From positions 235,687 through 299,686 of the forward strand of contig CALAJN010000009.1 of NCBI GenBank assembly GCA_937922675.1: a DNA stretch of 64,000 bases. Reading direction: 5' to 3'. Origin of the DNA: an uncultured Granulosicoccaceae bacterium. Its GTDB lineage: Bacteria > Pseudomonadota > Gammaproteobacteria > Granulosicoccales > Granulosicoccaceae. Numbering within the stretch: position 1 is the stretch's first letter; every line of letters starts with the position of its first letter. The notes under the pieces were generated by a model, which worked only from the letters and a program-made list of their open reading frames with translations, searched no databases and had not been told where the DNA came from. This document shows, in pieces, positions 44,675 to 55,595 of this stretch. The position numbers were made by a program, and so were the translations under genes.

Positions 44675-45532
44675 CTAAATATCGCTATCCGAGCGTAATG
44701 CCAATACCTTTGCGTAAGCCTCGCGCTTGGGCACCTTTGCAAGCTCGGCGACGACACTGGCCGCCTTGCCAGGCGGCAGATGCGGCGCAATGGCAGATAC
44801 CAATGTATCGACTGACAAAGGCGCACTGGAGCCCCCATCAGATTTGGGCGCAGCACCTAGTACCAACACAAATTCGCCCCGGCGTTGATCCGCATCACCG
44901 AGCAGACTCAAGAGCAGCTCATGCAGCCCCCCCCGCAAAAACGTCTCGAACCGCTTGGTCAACTCGCGGGCAATAACGGCCTGACGCTCCGGCCCGCAAC
45001 AGCGTTGCAGCTGCTCAACAGCATCGACAATACGATGCGGCGACTCATACATGACCAAGGTGTGGGGTAGAGCCGACATCTGCTCGAACCAATCGCTTCG
45101 GGCTGCACCGCGTGCGGGCGCAAAACCCGCATAGGTAAAGCGATCCGTGGGTAAGCCTGAGCCCGACAGTGCCGCCAGGAGTGCGCTCGGACCCGGTACG
45201 GGTGACACTCTCACCCCGGCGCTGACACAAGCCCCGACCAGACGGTAGCCGGGGTCCGAGATCAAGGGGGTACCCGCATCAGAGATCAAGGCGGCATCAC
45301 CCAGCTCAAGTACTCGTTGTGCTATCGCCTCTGCGCGCGCGGCTTCGTTGTGTTCGTGCAGGGCTTGCAGTGGCGTGTCAATCCCGTGAGCCTTGAGCAG
45401 TCGAGCGCTGTGGCGTGTGTCTTCGGCGTAGATGACATCGACTTGCCGCAGCACATCGATAGCCCGCAAGCCAATATCATCCAGGTGACCTATTGGCGTG
45501 GCCACGAGGTACAGCGTATGCTCGCTAGCCAT
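44675..45532 (-). CDS. rsmI: 16S rRNA (cytidine1402-2'-O)-methyltransferase RsmI
   Basis: LYLVATPIGHLDDIGLRAIDVL, EDTRHSARLL, ISDAGTPLISDPGYRLV. Confidence 0.96.
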   Translation of the reverse strand: MASEHTLYLVATPIGHLDDIGLRAIDVLRQVDVIYAEDTRHSARLLKAHGIDTPLQALHEHNEAARAEAIAQRVLELGDAALISDAGTPLISDPGYRLVGACVSAGVRVSPVPGPSALLAALSGSGLPTDRFTYAGFAPARGAARSDWFEQMSALPHTLVMYESPHRIVDAVEQLQRCCGPERQAVIARELTKRFETFLRGGLHELLLSLLGDADQRRGEFVLVLGAAPKSDGGSSAPLSVDTLVSAIAPHLPPGKAASVVAELAKVPKREAYAKVLALRSDSDI

Positions 45533-47531
45533 GACTTGTGCGATTGATAGAAGAACCCGTATCCGGGTACCGGTCCGCTTGATGGCGTTGGGCCTGGTTG
45601 CGTGCCTCGGCCTCATTGCCGGGTGCGCCTCAACCCTACCCACCTTACCGGATGACCCGGAGTTCGCGAGCGTAACAGACCCCGAGGCACGCCAACAGCT
45701 GCAACTCGGCAGACCGATTGCCGCCGCCGACGTCTACTCAGCCAGGGCGGCCGCAAGCAAAACGCCGGAAGAGCGTCAGGAGAATCTCCTGACGGCCGCA
45801 GAAATCCTGTACGACCGCGGCTTGGCTGAACCCGGGCGCGAGCGTCTGGACGCAGTGCCGCTGGAGCTTGCAACCGTAGAGCTGGTGCAGCGGCGAAACG
45901 TACTCGTAGCAAAGGCACGGCTACTGGATGACGATCCCGAGGGGGCCCTTCAGGCACTGCCGCAACCGAATGATGTGCCCACTGCACTACACCGAGCACG
46001 CGTCTACGAGACCTTGGCGCAGGTGTACGCGGTCACCGGCGACGCGGATCAAGAACTGGTAGCGCGCATCGGACTTGAATCCCAGCTGGTCGAGCCCGTG
46101 ATCATCGAGCGCAGCCAGGCCGGCACTTGGCAGATGCTGACGAGCCTGGCCTTATCCGATCTGCAGCGTCTGACCACTAACGTGCGCAGTGATGTGTACC
46201 AGGGATGGGTTGAGTTGGCCCTGGCTCATGCCGACGCCGGCAAGGATGAACAACGGCGACAGGAGGCCTTTGATCAGTGGAGCACCTTGTTCCCGGATCA
46301 CCCTGCCAACGGTGACTTTGTTACCGCTCTGATCACACCCGGTGAGTTCGATGGATTCTCCACCGACGTCAACAACATAGACACAGTCGCTGTACTTTTA
46401 CCATTTTCTGACTCACGCGCAGGCTCAGCATCCGCTGCCATCCGCGATGGCTTGATCACGGCACGTGATCAGGCGAGCCGCAGCAGGCAAGTGCCTGACT
46501 TGCGTTTTTACGATGTCGGTGCCAACCCGGCCTTTGCACGCGCCGCCTTTGAAACGGCCGTCCGAGAGGGCGCCGATGCCGTAATAGGCCCACTACGAAA
46601 AGAGGCGGTGGCCGCGATCATCACGCAGCGCCGCGTGCCGGTTCCCACGATTACGCTCAACACCGTCGAGACAAGCAGTAACCTGGGACGCGGCCAAGGT
46701 CGCGAACAGGGCAACAGCAACGTCGTACAGTTTAGCCTCGCCCCCGAAGATGAAGCGCGCGCAGCGGCAGCACGTGCTATCGCGCTCTCACTGAGCAATG
46801 CCATCATCTTGCAGAGTGACGACTCTCGAGGAGACCGGGAAGCACGCGCATTTCAGGACTCCATGTACGCGCGCGGAGGTGACATCGTGCACGTGGCGGT
46901 CCTGCCAAACGATCAATTTGACTACTCGGAGCAAATTCGAGCGGCACTCGCTATCGATGACAGCGACGGCCGCTTTCGCACCTTGAGCAGCACGCTTGGC
47001 GAGCGACTGTTTTTTGAACCCGCCATTCGACAGGATGTAGATGTCGTCTTTCTGGCTCTGAGCAACGAACAGGCTCGCTCGGTGAGACCTCAACTGGATT
47101 TCTTCCGTGCGCGCGAGATTCCTCGGTTCTCCACCTCACGCGTTGCCGCTCTGGGACAGGATTTGAAGGCCACCAGGGATCTGAACACGATCTTTTATAC
47201 CGATGTTCCCTGGATGCTCGATTCGCGGTTGAATCAGGATCCGGTCAAGCGCGCTATCGTTGCTCAGTTTCCGTCGGCTGACGGCGTGTTTGGCAGGCTC
47301 TACGCGCTTGGCGCCGATGCCTGGCAACTGGTGAACTCGCTGGATGCGATCGTCGCTGGCGAACGACTTGATGGCTACACCGGCGAGTTGTCACTCAGCC
47401 TCGATGGTCGAATCAAGCGACAACCGAACTGGGCTCAGTATCAGGACGGAGTCGCCGTGCCTGTCGAACGGGTTGTAACGGATGATGTCCCGGTGGCCAT
47501 AGACGCGGGCGAGCAACAACGTATCAACTAA
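45531..47531 (+). CDS. lpoA: penicillin-binding protein activator LpoA-like lipoprotein
   Basis: Lipobox LIAGC, C-terminal periplasmic-binding-like domain (VAVLLPFSDSRAGSASAAIRDGL); flanked by rsmI and yraN; start uncertain (45498/45531/45582). Confidence 0.88.
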   Translation: MTCAIDRRTRIRVPVRLMALGLVACLGLIAGCASTLPTLPDDPEFASVTDPEARQQLQLGRPIAAADVYSARAAASKTPEERQENLLTAAEILYDRGLAEPGRERLDAVPLELATVELVQRRNVLVAKARLLDDDPEGALQALPQPNDVPTALHRARVYETLAQVYAVTGDADQELVARIGLESQLVEPVIIERSQAGTWQMLTSLALSDLQRLTTNVRSDVYQGWVELALAHADAGKDEQRRQEAFDQWSTLFPDHPANGDFVTALITPGEFDGFSTDVNNIDTVAVLLPFSDSRAGSASAAIRDGLITARDQASRSRQVPDLRFYDVGANPAFARAAFETAVREGADAVIGPLRKEAVAAIITQRRVPVPTITLNTVETSSNLGRGQGREQGNSNVVQFSLAPEDEARAAAARAIALSLSNAIILQSDDSRGDREARAFQDSMYARGGDIVHVAVLPNDQFDYSEQIRAALAIDDSDGRFRTLSSTLGERLFFEPAIRQDVDVVFLALSNEQARSVRPQLDFFRAREIPRFSTSRVAALGQDLKATRDLNTIFYTDVPWMLDSRLNQDPVKRAIVAQFPSADGVFGRLYALGADAWQLVNSLDAIVAGERLDGYTGELSLSLDGRIKRQPNWAQYQDGVAVPVERVVTDDVPVAIDAGEQQRIN

Positions 47532-47584
47532 ACCTGTGGATGTGAACCGCGGGACGCAAACACGCATGGACAACGGAGGGTCCC

Positions 47585-48004
47585 ATGGCCGCAACAGGCA
47601 CTCGAACGGCTCGCCAGCGACGCGGTGATGAAGCCGAGGCGTCAGCCGGACGCTTTCTCGAATCTCGCGGGCTGGTCGTGCTCGAACGTGGGCACACGCG
47701 CCGCTGCGGGGAGATCGATATTGTGTGCGTTGACCCCGCAACCGGCACGATCGTCTTCGTTGAGGTGCGCTTTCGCAGCCGCCATGACTTCGGCGGCCCG
47801 CTGGCAAGCGTCACGCGCGCCAAGGTAGTACGTCTGCGCAAGACGGCCGCCGCCTGGCTGCAGCGGCATGCAGATCCGCGACGACCGGCAAGAATTGATG
47901 TTATCGGCTTGAGCCCTGATGACCCCCCTCCCGAGCAGACCTTGCTCAACCCGGTAGTTTACTGGGAGGGCCACAAACTCTGCTGGCTGCAATCCGCCTG
48001 CTGA
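47585..48004 (+). CDS. yraN: UPF0102 / YraN family protein (nuclease-like fold)
   Basis: GDEAEASAGRFLESRGLVVLERGHTRRCGEIDIVCVDP...TIVFVEVRFRS. Confidence 0.93.
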   Translation: MAATGTRTARQRRGDEAEASAGRFLESRGLVVLERGHTRRCGEIDIVCVDPATGTIVFVEVRFRSRHDFGGPLASVTRAKVVRLRKTAAAWLQRHADPRRPARIDVIGLSPDDPPPEQTLLNPVVYWEGHKLCWLQSAC

Positions 48005-48014
48005 GAGACTCGCG

Positions 48015-48452
48015 CTACTTGACGATTTTCAGCGTCGGGCGCTTGTGTTCAGCGCGCGGCGACGGTGGCGGAGCATCGTTTGTATCAACCGAACGCGGCG
48101 CACCGGGCCGCGGACCAGGCTCAGGTGGGGTGTCGTCCTGGTCGCCAAACATCATGCCCTGTCCATTTTCCCGCGCATAGATGGCAAGCACGCTGGGGAC
48201 AGGAACATGCACGTCCATGGCTGTGCCACTGAAGCGCGCGTTGAAGGTCACAGCATCATTGCCGAGTACAAGACTGTGGGTCGCCTCCGGACTGATGTTC
48301 AATATGATCCGGCCGTTCTCGACAAACGCACGCGGCACCTCCACAAGGTCATGCGCAGTGTCCACCAGCATGTAAGGCGTAAAACCGTTGTCCACGATCC
48401 ATTCGTAGAGCGCACGGATCAAATACGGTCTGCTCGATGTCACCTCACTCAC
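48015..48452 (-). CDS. sspB: ClpXP protease specificity-enhancing factor SspB
   Basis: RPYLIRALYEWIVDNGFTPYMLVD; C-terminal RPTLKIVK ClpX-binding tail. Confidence 0.95.
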   Translation of the reverse strand: MSEVTSSRPYLIRALYEWIVDNGFTPYMLVDTAHDLVEVPRAFVENGRIILNISPEATHSLVLGNDAVTFNARFSGTAMDVHVPVPSVLAIYARENGQGMMFGDQDDTPPEPGPRPGAPRSVDTNDAPPPSPRAEHKRPTLKIVK

Positions 48453-49080
48453 CTGCTGACCGGGACTCAGCGATTACTCGCTCAGCGCTGCTGAGACTGG
48501 CCTTGAAGCCTGGCCGGTCAAAGAGACGTTGCGCGTAGGATTGTATCGGCTGAGCCGACTCACCGAGTACGATGCCATAACGCTCCATACGCCACAACAA
48601 AGGCACAAGCATCGCGTCCAGCAGGGAGAACTCATCCGACAGGAAAAAGGGCGCCAGCTCAAACAACTCGCTCGATGAGACCAGCACCTCTTGCAGGCGT
48701 CGAGCACCGTCCCGATGTGCCGTGTCGGTAGCGCCGGATGCCGGCATCACGCTCTCCCAGTCTCGCTGCAACCGAAACAGCGACAAGCGTGTACGGGCCC
48801 GCGACACCGGGTCCATCGGCATCAGGGGCGGATGCGGGTAGCGCTCGTCCAGATACTCGATGATGACTCGTGCGTCGTACAAGACGAGCTCACGATCAAC
48901 CAGGGTCGGACACAGCCCGGAAGGATTGATTGCAAGCAAGTCCGCATCACGTGAGCCTGGTGGCAGTTCTACACAGGTGTGCTTGATGCCCTTCTCTGCC
49001 AGAACAAAGCGGATCCGGTGACTATCCAGTGCCTCCGGATCCGAGTACAGGACGGGTACGCTGCGTCTTGCTCCTGTCAC
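48445..49080 (-). CDS. sspA: stringent starvation protein A (GST fold)
   Basis: VLYSDPEALDSHRIRFVLAEKGIKH, INPSGLCPTLVDRELVLYDARVIIEYLDERYPHPPLMP; coupled to sspB. Confidence 0.94.
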   Translation of the reverse strand: MTGARRSVPVLYSDPEALDSHRIRFVLAEKGIKHTCVELPPGSRDADLLAINPSGLCPTLVDRELVLYDARVIIEYLDERYPHPPLMPMDPVSRARTRLSLFRLQRDWESVMPASGATDTAHRDGARRLQEVLVSSSELFELAPFFLSDEFSLLDAMLVPLLWRMERYGIVLGESAQPIQSYAQRLFDRPGFKASLSSAERVIAESRSAGE

Positions 49081-49084
49081 TGGA

Positions 49085-49948
49085 TCAGACTACGTCCTTC
49101 CAGTATTCCTTCTTGAGGAACCAGGCGAGCGCCAGCAAGCCGAACAGGAACAGCATTACCCAGAACCCAATGCGATGGCGGGTTTCCTTGATCGGATCGG
49201 ACACATAACCCAGAAAATTGGTGATATCTGAAATCATGGTGTCGTACTCGTCAACCGAGAGGCTGCCGGGCTCAGTCAATTCCAGTGTCTGAACAGTACC
49301 GCCGTGTCCATCATCACCTTCGCCAAGCGACTGCCATCCCTGATAGTTCCACAATACATGTGGCATCGCAGTCCCCGGGTAGACAAGGTTGTTGCTACCG
49401 GTCCCAGCGCGCTCGGGGTCCTTGTAGAAGGTCTTCAGGAACGAATAGATCCAGTCCTTGCCGCGTGAGCGCGCCGTAAGTGACAAATCAGGCGGCTTGA
49501 TGCCGAAGGCCTGCTCGCCGTAGTCCCTCGACATATTGTTGACCATGGTTGCACCCACTTTGGTGGGCTCCCCTTCGGCGTCAGTGGTGAAGATGAAGTT
49601 GTCTGCAACATCATCTTCACTCAGACCCAGGTCCGCAGCCAATCGACTATAGCGGCTGTACTCGACGCTGTGACACCCCATGCAGTTGTTGATGAAGTGA
49701 CGGGCACCGCTCTGCAGTGATCGGATGTTGCCCTGATCGATGTGCGGCGACTCAAGAGCCACACTGCTGCCCGCCGCGCGCGCCTGTGTCGACACAAACC
49801 CGACCGCAAGCGCCAGAAAAGTGGCCGCGATGATCACTGCGGTGCTTGTCGTGCGGGGTGTCGAGCGAGTCGCCACCCTCACCCGGCGTACCTGGAGAGC
49901 CGGGCGAAGCTGTGTGTTGTCAGAGCGTTTGCTAAAGGTACTGAATGT
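49085..49948 (-). CDS. petC: ubiquinol-cytochrome c reductase cytochrome c1
   Basis: CMGCH haem c motif, C-terminal TM anchor. Confidence 0.93.
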   Translation of the reverse strand, partial: TFSTFSKRSDNTQLRPALQVRRVRVATRSTPRTTSTAVIIAATFLALAVGFVSTQARAAGSSVALESPHIDQGNIRSLQSGARHFINNCMGCHSVEYSRYSRLAADLGLSEDDVADNFIFTTDAEGEPTKVGATMVNNMSRDYGEQAFGIKPPDLSLTARSRGKDWIYSFLKTFYKDPERAGTGSNNLVYPGTAMPHVLWNYQGWQSLGEGDDGHGGTVQTLELTEPGSLSVDEYDTMISDITNFLGYVSDPIKETRHRIGFWVMLFLFGLLALAWFLKKEYWKDVV

Positions 49949-49955
49949 CATGGGC

Positions 49956-51242
49956 TTAGGCCCCTCCTTCTGCAGGCGCATGGGCGTTGTAGGTCACACG
50001 ATCAGGAACCGGTTTTCTCGGCTTCTCGTTGCGGCTGAGGATGAACAGCAGCGGGAAGTAGCCGAAGTAGATCAGCGTACCGATGCGCGACATCAGCGTG
50101 TACAGATCGGTCGCCGGCTTGATCCCGAGATAACCGAGCATCAGGAAGTTGGCCGCAAACACAAACAACATGATGCGGTACCAATTAGCGCGATAACGAA
50201 TGGATCGGATCGGACTACGGTCTAGCCACGGCAGGATAAACAGCACAACGATCGCACCACCCATCGCCATGACGCCGCCGAGCTTGTCGGGTACGGCTCT
50301 GAGGATGGCGTAGAAGGGCGTGAAGTACCACACGGGTGCTATGTGCTCCGGCGTCTTCAGAGGGTCCGCGGGAATGAAATTGGCGTGCTCGAGAAAGTAG
50401 CCTCCCATCTCGGGTGCATAGAACACGACCGCAAAGAACACGATCAGGAAGATCACGATAGCGACCAGATCCTTGACGGTGTAGTACGGGTGAAACGGAA
50501 TGCCGTCCTTGGGAATTCCAGCGGCGTTCTTGTTCTTCTTGATCTCGATGCCGTCCGGGTTGTTGGAACCCACTTCGTGCAGCGCCATGATGTGACCGAC
50601 TACCAGCCCGAGCAGCACTAGCGGCACCGCGATGACATGAAGGGCAAAGAAGCGATTCAGCGTTGCATCGGAGACGATGTAGTCGCCCTTGAGCCACAAG
50701 GTCACAGCATCGCCAATGCCGAAAGGAATGGCACCGAACAGAGAGATGATGACCTGCGCGCCCCAATAGCTCATCTGGCCCCAAGGCAGCAGGTACCCCA
50801 TGAAAGCCTCTGCCATCAAGGCCACGTAGATCAACATGCCGAAGACCCAGAGGAGCTCGCGTGGTTTCTTGTAGGAGCCATACATCAAGGCTCGAAACAT
50901 GTGCAGGTACACAACCACGAAAAAGGCCGAAGCGCCAGTGGAGTGCATATACCGTATGAGCCAACCGAAGTTGACATCGCGCATGATGTACTCAACCGAC
51001 GCAAACGCCTTCGCGCCGTCCGGCTTGTAGTTCATGGTAAGGAAGATACCCGTCACGATCTGAATCACCAGCACGACCATGGCAAGTACACCAAATACGT
51101 ACCAGAGATTGAAGTTCTTTGGCGCGTAGTATTTGGTGACGTGCTCTTCGAGCAGTTTGGTTAGCGGAAACCGCTCATCAACCCAGGTCAACAGACCGTT
51201 TTTTGATCCGGCCGCACTGCCCGGTTTGATATTCGCACTCAT
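49956..51242 (-). CDS. petB: ubiquinol-cytochrome c reductase cytochrome b
   Basis: Multi-TM cytochrome b with [36 protein letters not shown]. Confidence 0.96.
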   Translation of the reverse strand: MSANIKPGSAAGSKNGLLTWVDERFPLTKLLEEHVTKYYAPKNFNLWYVFGVLAMVVLVIQIVTGIFLTMNYKPDGAKAFASVEYIMRDVNFGWLIRYMHSTGASAFFVVVYLHMFRALMYGSYKKPRELLWVFGMLIYVALMAEAFMGYLLPWGQMSYWGAQVIISLFGAIPFGIGDAVTLWLKGDYIVSDATLNRFFALHVIAVPLVLLGLVVGHIMALHEVGSNNPDGIEIKKNKNAAGIPKDGIPFHPYYTVKDLVAIVIFLIVFFAVVFYAPEMGGYFLEHANFIPADPLKTPEHIAPVWYFTPFYAILRAVPDKLGGVMAMGGAIVVLFILPWLDRSPIRSIRYRANWYRIMLFVFAANFLMLGYLGIKPATDLYTLMSRIGTLIYFGYFPLLFILSRNEKPRKPVPDRVTYNAHAPAEGGA

Positions 51243-51898
51243 GCCGCAGCTCCTTGATCTTCACCGACGACTATCAGGCCGTCCTCAACAAACCGATACG
51301 GAGGAACCTCCAGGTTGGTTGGCGCAGGCACCCCAGCGTAGACACGACCCGCCAGATCGAATTTGGAACCGTGACAGGGACAAAAGAAACCACCGTCCCA
51401 ATCATCACCGAGATCTGCTGGTGCCAGATCCGGACGATAGGTGGGCGAACATCCAAGGTGGGTGCAGATACCCACAACAACCAGAAACTCCGGTTTTATC
51501 GAACGGGTCGCGTTGGCTGCGTAATCCGGTTGCATCGGTTGCCCGGAATCAGGATCCGACAATCGCGCAGTATCTGCATCAAGCGTTGCGAGCTGCTCCT
51601 CAGTGCGGTTGACAATCCACACCGGCTTGCCGCGCCACTCAACGGTCAGTAGCTGCCCCGCGCCGAGTTTTCCAATGTCGGCCTCGACCGGGGCACCGGC
51701 CGCCTTGGCTCGTGCGCTGGGCGACATGGACGTGACAAACGGCCAGGCCACAGCGGCAACACCGAGCCCACCAACCGCCGCCATGCCGCGGACCAGGGTC
51801 CGCCGGCGCTTGGGGTCCAGGCCGGCGGTGGACACGGAAGATTCAAGATCCAATTGACCCCGCGGACTACCGGCGCCGTTATCTGATGTCGCACTCAT
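51239..51898 (-). CDS. petA: ubiquinol-cytochrome c reductase Rieske iron-sulfur subunit
   Basis: CTHLGCSP and CPCHGSKFD Rieske motifs; Tat-like [10 protein letters not shown]. Confidence 0.96.
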   Translation of the reverse strand: MSATSDNGAGSPRGQLDLESSVSTAGLDPKRRRTLVRGMAAVGGLGVAAVAWPFVTSMSPSARAKAAGAPVEADIGKLGAGQLLTVEWRGKPVWIVNRTEEQLATLDADTARLSDPDSGQPMQPDYAANATRSIKPEFLVVVGICTHLGCSPTYRPDLAPADLGDDWDGGFFCPCHGSKFDLAGRVYAGVPAPTNLEVPPYRFVEDGLIVVGEDQGAAA

Positions 51899-52062
51899 GC
51901 GAAGACTCCACTCACTGACAGGTTTTCTATGTTCAAAGCTGAATTATTCTGGAACCAGGCACGCACTCGCAGACGAGAATCGTGCCTGACAGGCACTCAT
52001 CGCGGTAACACAACGCCCGACGCAGTCCCTGATTGTATACGGCTCGGATAACATCACCACTG

Positions 52063-53220
52063 ATGAATGCGCGATTTACTCTGCTCTACGTTACCGCCGG
52101 CGTTTTGGTCGGCGCCGCGTGGTGGGCATGGTCTTCTGATTTTGCGTCGAGAGCCAGCCGCAAATTGGAGGCCGCCAGCTCTCAGACTCCATCAGCAGCA
52201 CCGGCCGCTACCGTCCTGTCCTACAACGAGGCTGTCATGCGTGCCGCTCCGGCGGTCGTCAGCGTCTATGCCAGTCGTGCGCCAGCAGTCTCTGATACGA
52301 GCTCCCCCGCGGCCAACCGCGTGCAGACAACACAAGGCTCTGGAGTTGTGGTCAGGGCCGATGGCATCGTTGTGACCAACCGCCATATCGTCGACGGCGC
52401 GGAGATCATCAATGTCGCGCTGGCCAACGGGCGGTTGCACCCGGCCACCATGATTGGCAATGATGAGGCAACCGACATTGCAGTGCTGCAGATACCGGTC
52501 ACCGAACTTGCCTACCTGTCACTGGATACGGGCCCGGTGTTACGCGTCGGCGATGTGGTACTCGCGATAGGTAACCCCTTCGGGGTGGGTCAGACGGTAA
52601 CGCAGGGCATCGTCAGTGCGACGAGGCGGCGAGTTGCCAATGCCAGCCCGTGGCAGAACTTCATACAGATCGATGCTGCAATCAATCCCGGCAATTCAGG
52701 CGGCGCCTTGATCAATCCGGCAGGCGAGCTGGTCGGCGTCAATGCTGCGGTGTTCCGCCGACCCGACGGAAGTACTGCAGGATCCCTGCAGACCGCAGGC
52801 GCCAACGGATTCAGCGTCGCGGCGCAAGGTATCGGATTCGCGATACCAGCAACACTACTCGCCGAGGTGGTACCAGATATCGTGAAGCTGGGTCGCGTGG
52901 CGCGTGGCTGGCTGGGTATTGCAGCCGATGATCTCACCGTATTTCCGCGCTTGGCGCAAAACCTTGGCAGAGCTGCCGGAGCGGTTATCACCGATGTCAC
53001 CACCGGAGGCCCAGGCCAGATACACGGCTTGCAAAGTGGCGATATAGTCGTCGCCGTTGACGGGCTGGTGATCCAGAATGCCAACGATCTGTTGTTGGCT
53101 GTCTCCTCCAATCGACCAGGCTCGGTATCAAGACTTCGACTCGTTCGCAATGGTCGCGAACAAGAAATTGCCGTCACGCTGGATGAGCGCAAACCCAGAC
53201 CCGAAGGCGCGCAGGAATGA
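52063..53220 (+). CDS. Do-family trypsin-like periplasmic protease (DegS/AlgW-like) with one PDZ
   Basis: TNRHIVDGA, DIAVLQI, INPGNSGGALINPAGELVGVN; N-terminal TM; C-terminal PDZ. Confidence 0.93.
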   Translation: MNARFTLLYVTAGVLVGAAWWAWSSDFASRASRKLEAASSQTPSAAPAATVLSYNEAVMRAAPAVVSVYASRAPAVSDTSSPAANRVQTTQGSGVVVRADGIVVTNRHIVDGAEIINVALANGRLHPATMIGNDEATDIAVLQIPVTELAYLSLDTGPVLRVGDVVLAIGNPFGVGQTVTQGIVSATRRRVANASPWQNFIQIDAAINPGNSGGALINPAGELVGVNAAVFRRPDGSTAGSLQTAGANGFSVAAQGIGFAIPATLLAEVVPDIVKLGRVARGWLGIAADDLTVFPRLAQNLGRAAGAVITDVTTGGPGQIHGLQSGDIVVAVDGLVIQNANDLLLAVSSNRPGSVSRLRLVRNGREQEIAVTLDERKPRPEGAQE

Positions 53221-53234
53221 GCCCCAGATGAGTC

Positions 53235-55595
53235 TCAGCTTCGGAGCGCAGTGGCCTTTGGTAGCACCCGTCCTCGGCGCCACCATTCCATCGCCACAAG
53301 CAACCACCAGAACCCTGCAGCGCCGGATCCCGAGCCGCTGCCCAAGGCAGGCAGATCGTTATTGCTCGGTACGACGGACTCAGCCGCGATTGTCGATTCA
53401 TTGGTGACCGTGTTGGATGCCATCAAGACACTGCCATCGGTCGTTGCGGTGTTGTCAGAGGGTGCGAGCTCCACGATACCTATCGGCACCAGCTCGCCGC
53501 CCACCGGCTCACCATAGGCCTCGACGCTGGTGTCGAGTGGCAGCTGAAACTCCACCCGCTCAGCCGGACCAATGGCGCTGATCTGGCAATCAGCACTGGT
53601 CGGAGTGGTGACGCGGCAATTGTCTGGCCATAGAACCTGACCCGGCACACCGGTCTCGACCACCAGGCGCGTGTCCAGACCCGTTGCAGTCTCCGGATTG
53701 GTGATACCGAACACGACAGCGTCACCACGCATGTTGGCGTCCAGGGAAAGATCGACCGTATTGGACAAACACGAAAGCGCCCGTGACGTAGCGACACTAC
53801 TGGCGCTGCAACGGGTCAAACGCGTGGACGTGTTGCCCGAGATGTGGGGCCACATCAATCCGTCCCGGTCAGCTGAACAAGCAGTGTCACTGTCATGTTG
53901 CGCGCCAAAGGAGTGCCCAAGCTCATGGGTGAGCAACACGTCGCCAAACGAGCTTGGCGTGGTGATGCCAACATCGTAGCCATCTGTTCTGCACAAGGTA
54001 TCTATCCACGCCAGACCCAGCGTCACGTCGGTCTTTTGATTACCTGTGAACAGATAGGTCGCTGCACTGTCGGCGAACAGGGTCTTCTGTGCCATGCGGT
54101 AGCTTCTGAACTTACGCAGAAAGCTCTCAAGCGTGCCCGCATCCAGCTTCAGAGGATCGGCATCATCAAGGAACCCGATTGCTTCATCCAGCGTAATGGC
54201 AAGACCATGTTGCCGGTACACACCATCGGCGACGTTCAGGTAGTCCAGCGCTGTTGCAAGCCCGCGCCCGGAGTGATAAGCATCAAAGCGGCTGTCGACC
54301 ACTATCGACATCGGCACAGACCGAATCTCGGTCATTGCCGAACCTGAGCGTCGTGTGATTGCTGCCTCGGCGCCGCGCGGCGGTGCCTGCAACAAATCAA
54401 TGGCCTGCAATTGACTGGCAATCGAGGGGTCGGAAGGGTCAAGCGAGCGAATCGAGCCCATCCCCCCGCGCCGACTGGCGGGCTGATAATAGTCGAGTGT
54501 TCCAGTCAGATGACCGGGTAGCAAGCGCATACGCGCACCATTGATCTCGATCATGCCGGTGATGGCACCATCACTTATGGTAGCCCGCACCCAGGAATCA
54601 GGCGCACCTTCCACCTCGCCTTCATAAACCCCTATATCTGGCGGTAGACGATCAGTGAGGCGAGCGTCTTTCCAGCCGGTGTCGCGCACCAGGGCACTCG
54701 GTGACAACAACAACTGCATGTCGATTCCATCGACGTTCACTCCCACTCGCATCCGCCCATCTTCGAGCACTGTTCGGTTGGCCATACGACTGGCGGTACG
54801 CAAGCGGCGATCGATGATGTCGATTCGTCGCTCGGCGCGGTCAAACCAATAGCGCGACAAGACGTTGCCAGCAGGCCAGCGAAAACCGAAAGGCAGACCC
54901 AAGGCGGTATGCCTGTCACGCAAGGTAATCAGTGTTTTACGAGCATTTGCGGTATCACCCATCTGTTCGGCCACAATGGCGGACAAGTAGTCGGCTGAAT
55001 CACTGTAAGCCGATTCGGGGAAGCGGCGCGAGAGCTCGGCAAGCCGCTCTTGTGCATCGGGAAAATCGTAGCCATCCATGACGCTGAGGTAGGCACTGAG
55101 ATACAAGGCGTCATCCAACAAGGTAGAGGTCGCACGCTCTCGGGCAATCCAATCCAGAAGGTCCAGCGCTTGATCAAGCTCACCTGCATCACGCGCATCA
55201 AGTGCACGCAAGAACACCGACAGAGAATCACCCGCATCAGAAGCTTCATGCAGTACTGCAACTCTGGTCTGCACAGCGGAGAGCTTTGAAAATGAAGGAT
55301 AGCTCGACTGCACGCGCCGCAAGGCAACCAGAGCATCGCTGTGTTTGCCCTGCTTGATCAGAGCCAAGGCTGCGTCATAGGCCCGTTGCGCCGGCGCTTC
55401 ATCCACCCGCAAAACAACAGCATCAAACCCCTCCGTTGTGGCAGCCCGCGCAAGGCTTGGCACGCCTGAACTCAATGCGAGAACAAGCGCCAGGGCACCT
55501 ACGGCCACGGTAAGACGCAAACGATGCTGCGCGTTGCTAGACACTGGCACTGTCTCAGTCAATGACTTCTCCGCCGCTGACTTACGCGCGACCAC
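53235..55595 (-). CDS. secreted reprolysin-like (M12-type) zinc metalloprotease with GlyGly-CTERM-like tail
   Basis: HELGHSFGAQHD zinc-binding motif; signal-like N-terminus; C-term GSGSGSGAAGFWWLLVAMEWWRRGR. Confidence 0.85.
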   Translation of the reverse strand: MVARKSAAEKSLTETVPVSSNAQHRLRLTVAVGALALVLALSSGVPSLARAATTEGFDAVVLRVDEAPAQRAYDAALALIKQGKHSDALVALRRVQSSYPSFSKLSAVQTRVAVLHEASDAGDSLSVFLRALDARDAGELDQALDLLDWIARERATSTLLDDALYLSAYLSVMDGYDFPDAQERLAELSRRFPESAYSDSADYLSAIVAEQMGDTANARKTLITLRDRHTALGLPFGFRWPAGNVLSRYWFDRAERRIDIIDRRLRTASRMANRTVLEDGRMRVGVNVDGIDMQLLLSPSALVRDTGWKDARLTDRLPPDIGVYEGEVEGAPDSWVRATISDGAITGMIEINGARMRLLPGHLTGTLDYYQPASRRGGMGSIRSLDPSDPSIASQLQAIDLLQAPPRGAEAAITRRSGSAMTEIRSVPMSIVVDSRFDAYHSGRGLATALDYLNVADGVYRQHGLAITLDEAIGFLDDADPLKLDAGTLESFLRKFRSYRMAQKTLFADSAATYLFTGNQKTDVTLGLAWIDTLCRTDGYDVGITTPSSFGDVLLTHELGHSFGAQHDSDTACSADRDGLMWPHISGNTSTRLTRCSASSVATSRALSCLSNTVDLSLDANMRGDAVVFGITNPETATGLDTRLVVETGVPGQVLWPDNCRVTTPTSADCQISAIGPAERVEFQLPLDTSVEAYGEPVGGELVPIGIVELAPSDNTATTDGSVLMASNTVTNESTIAAESVVPSNNDLPALGSGSGSGAAGFWWLLVAMEWWRRGRVLPKATALRS

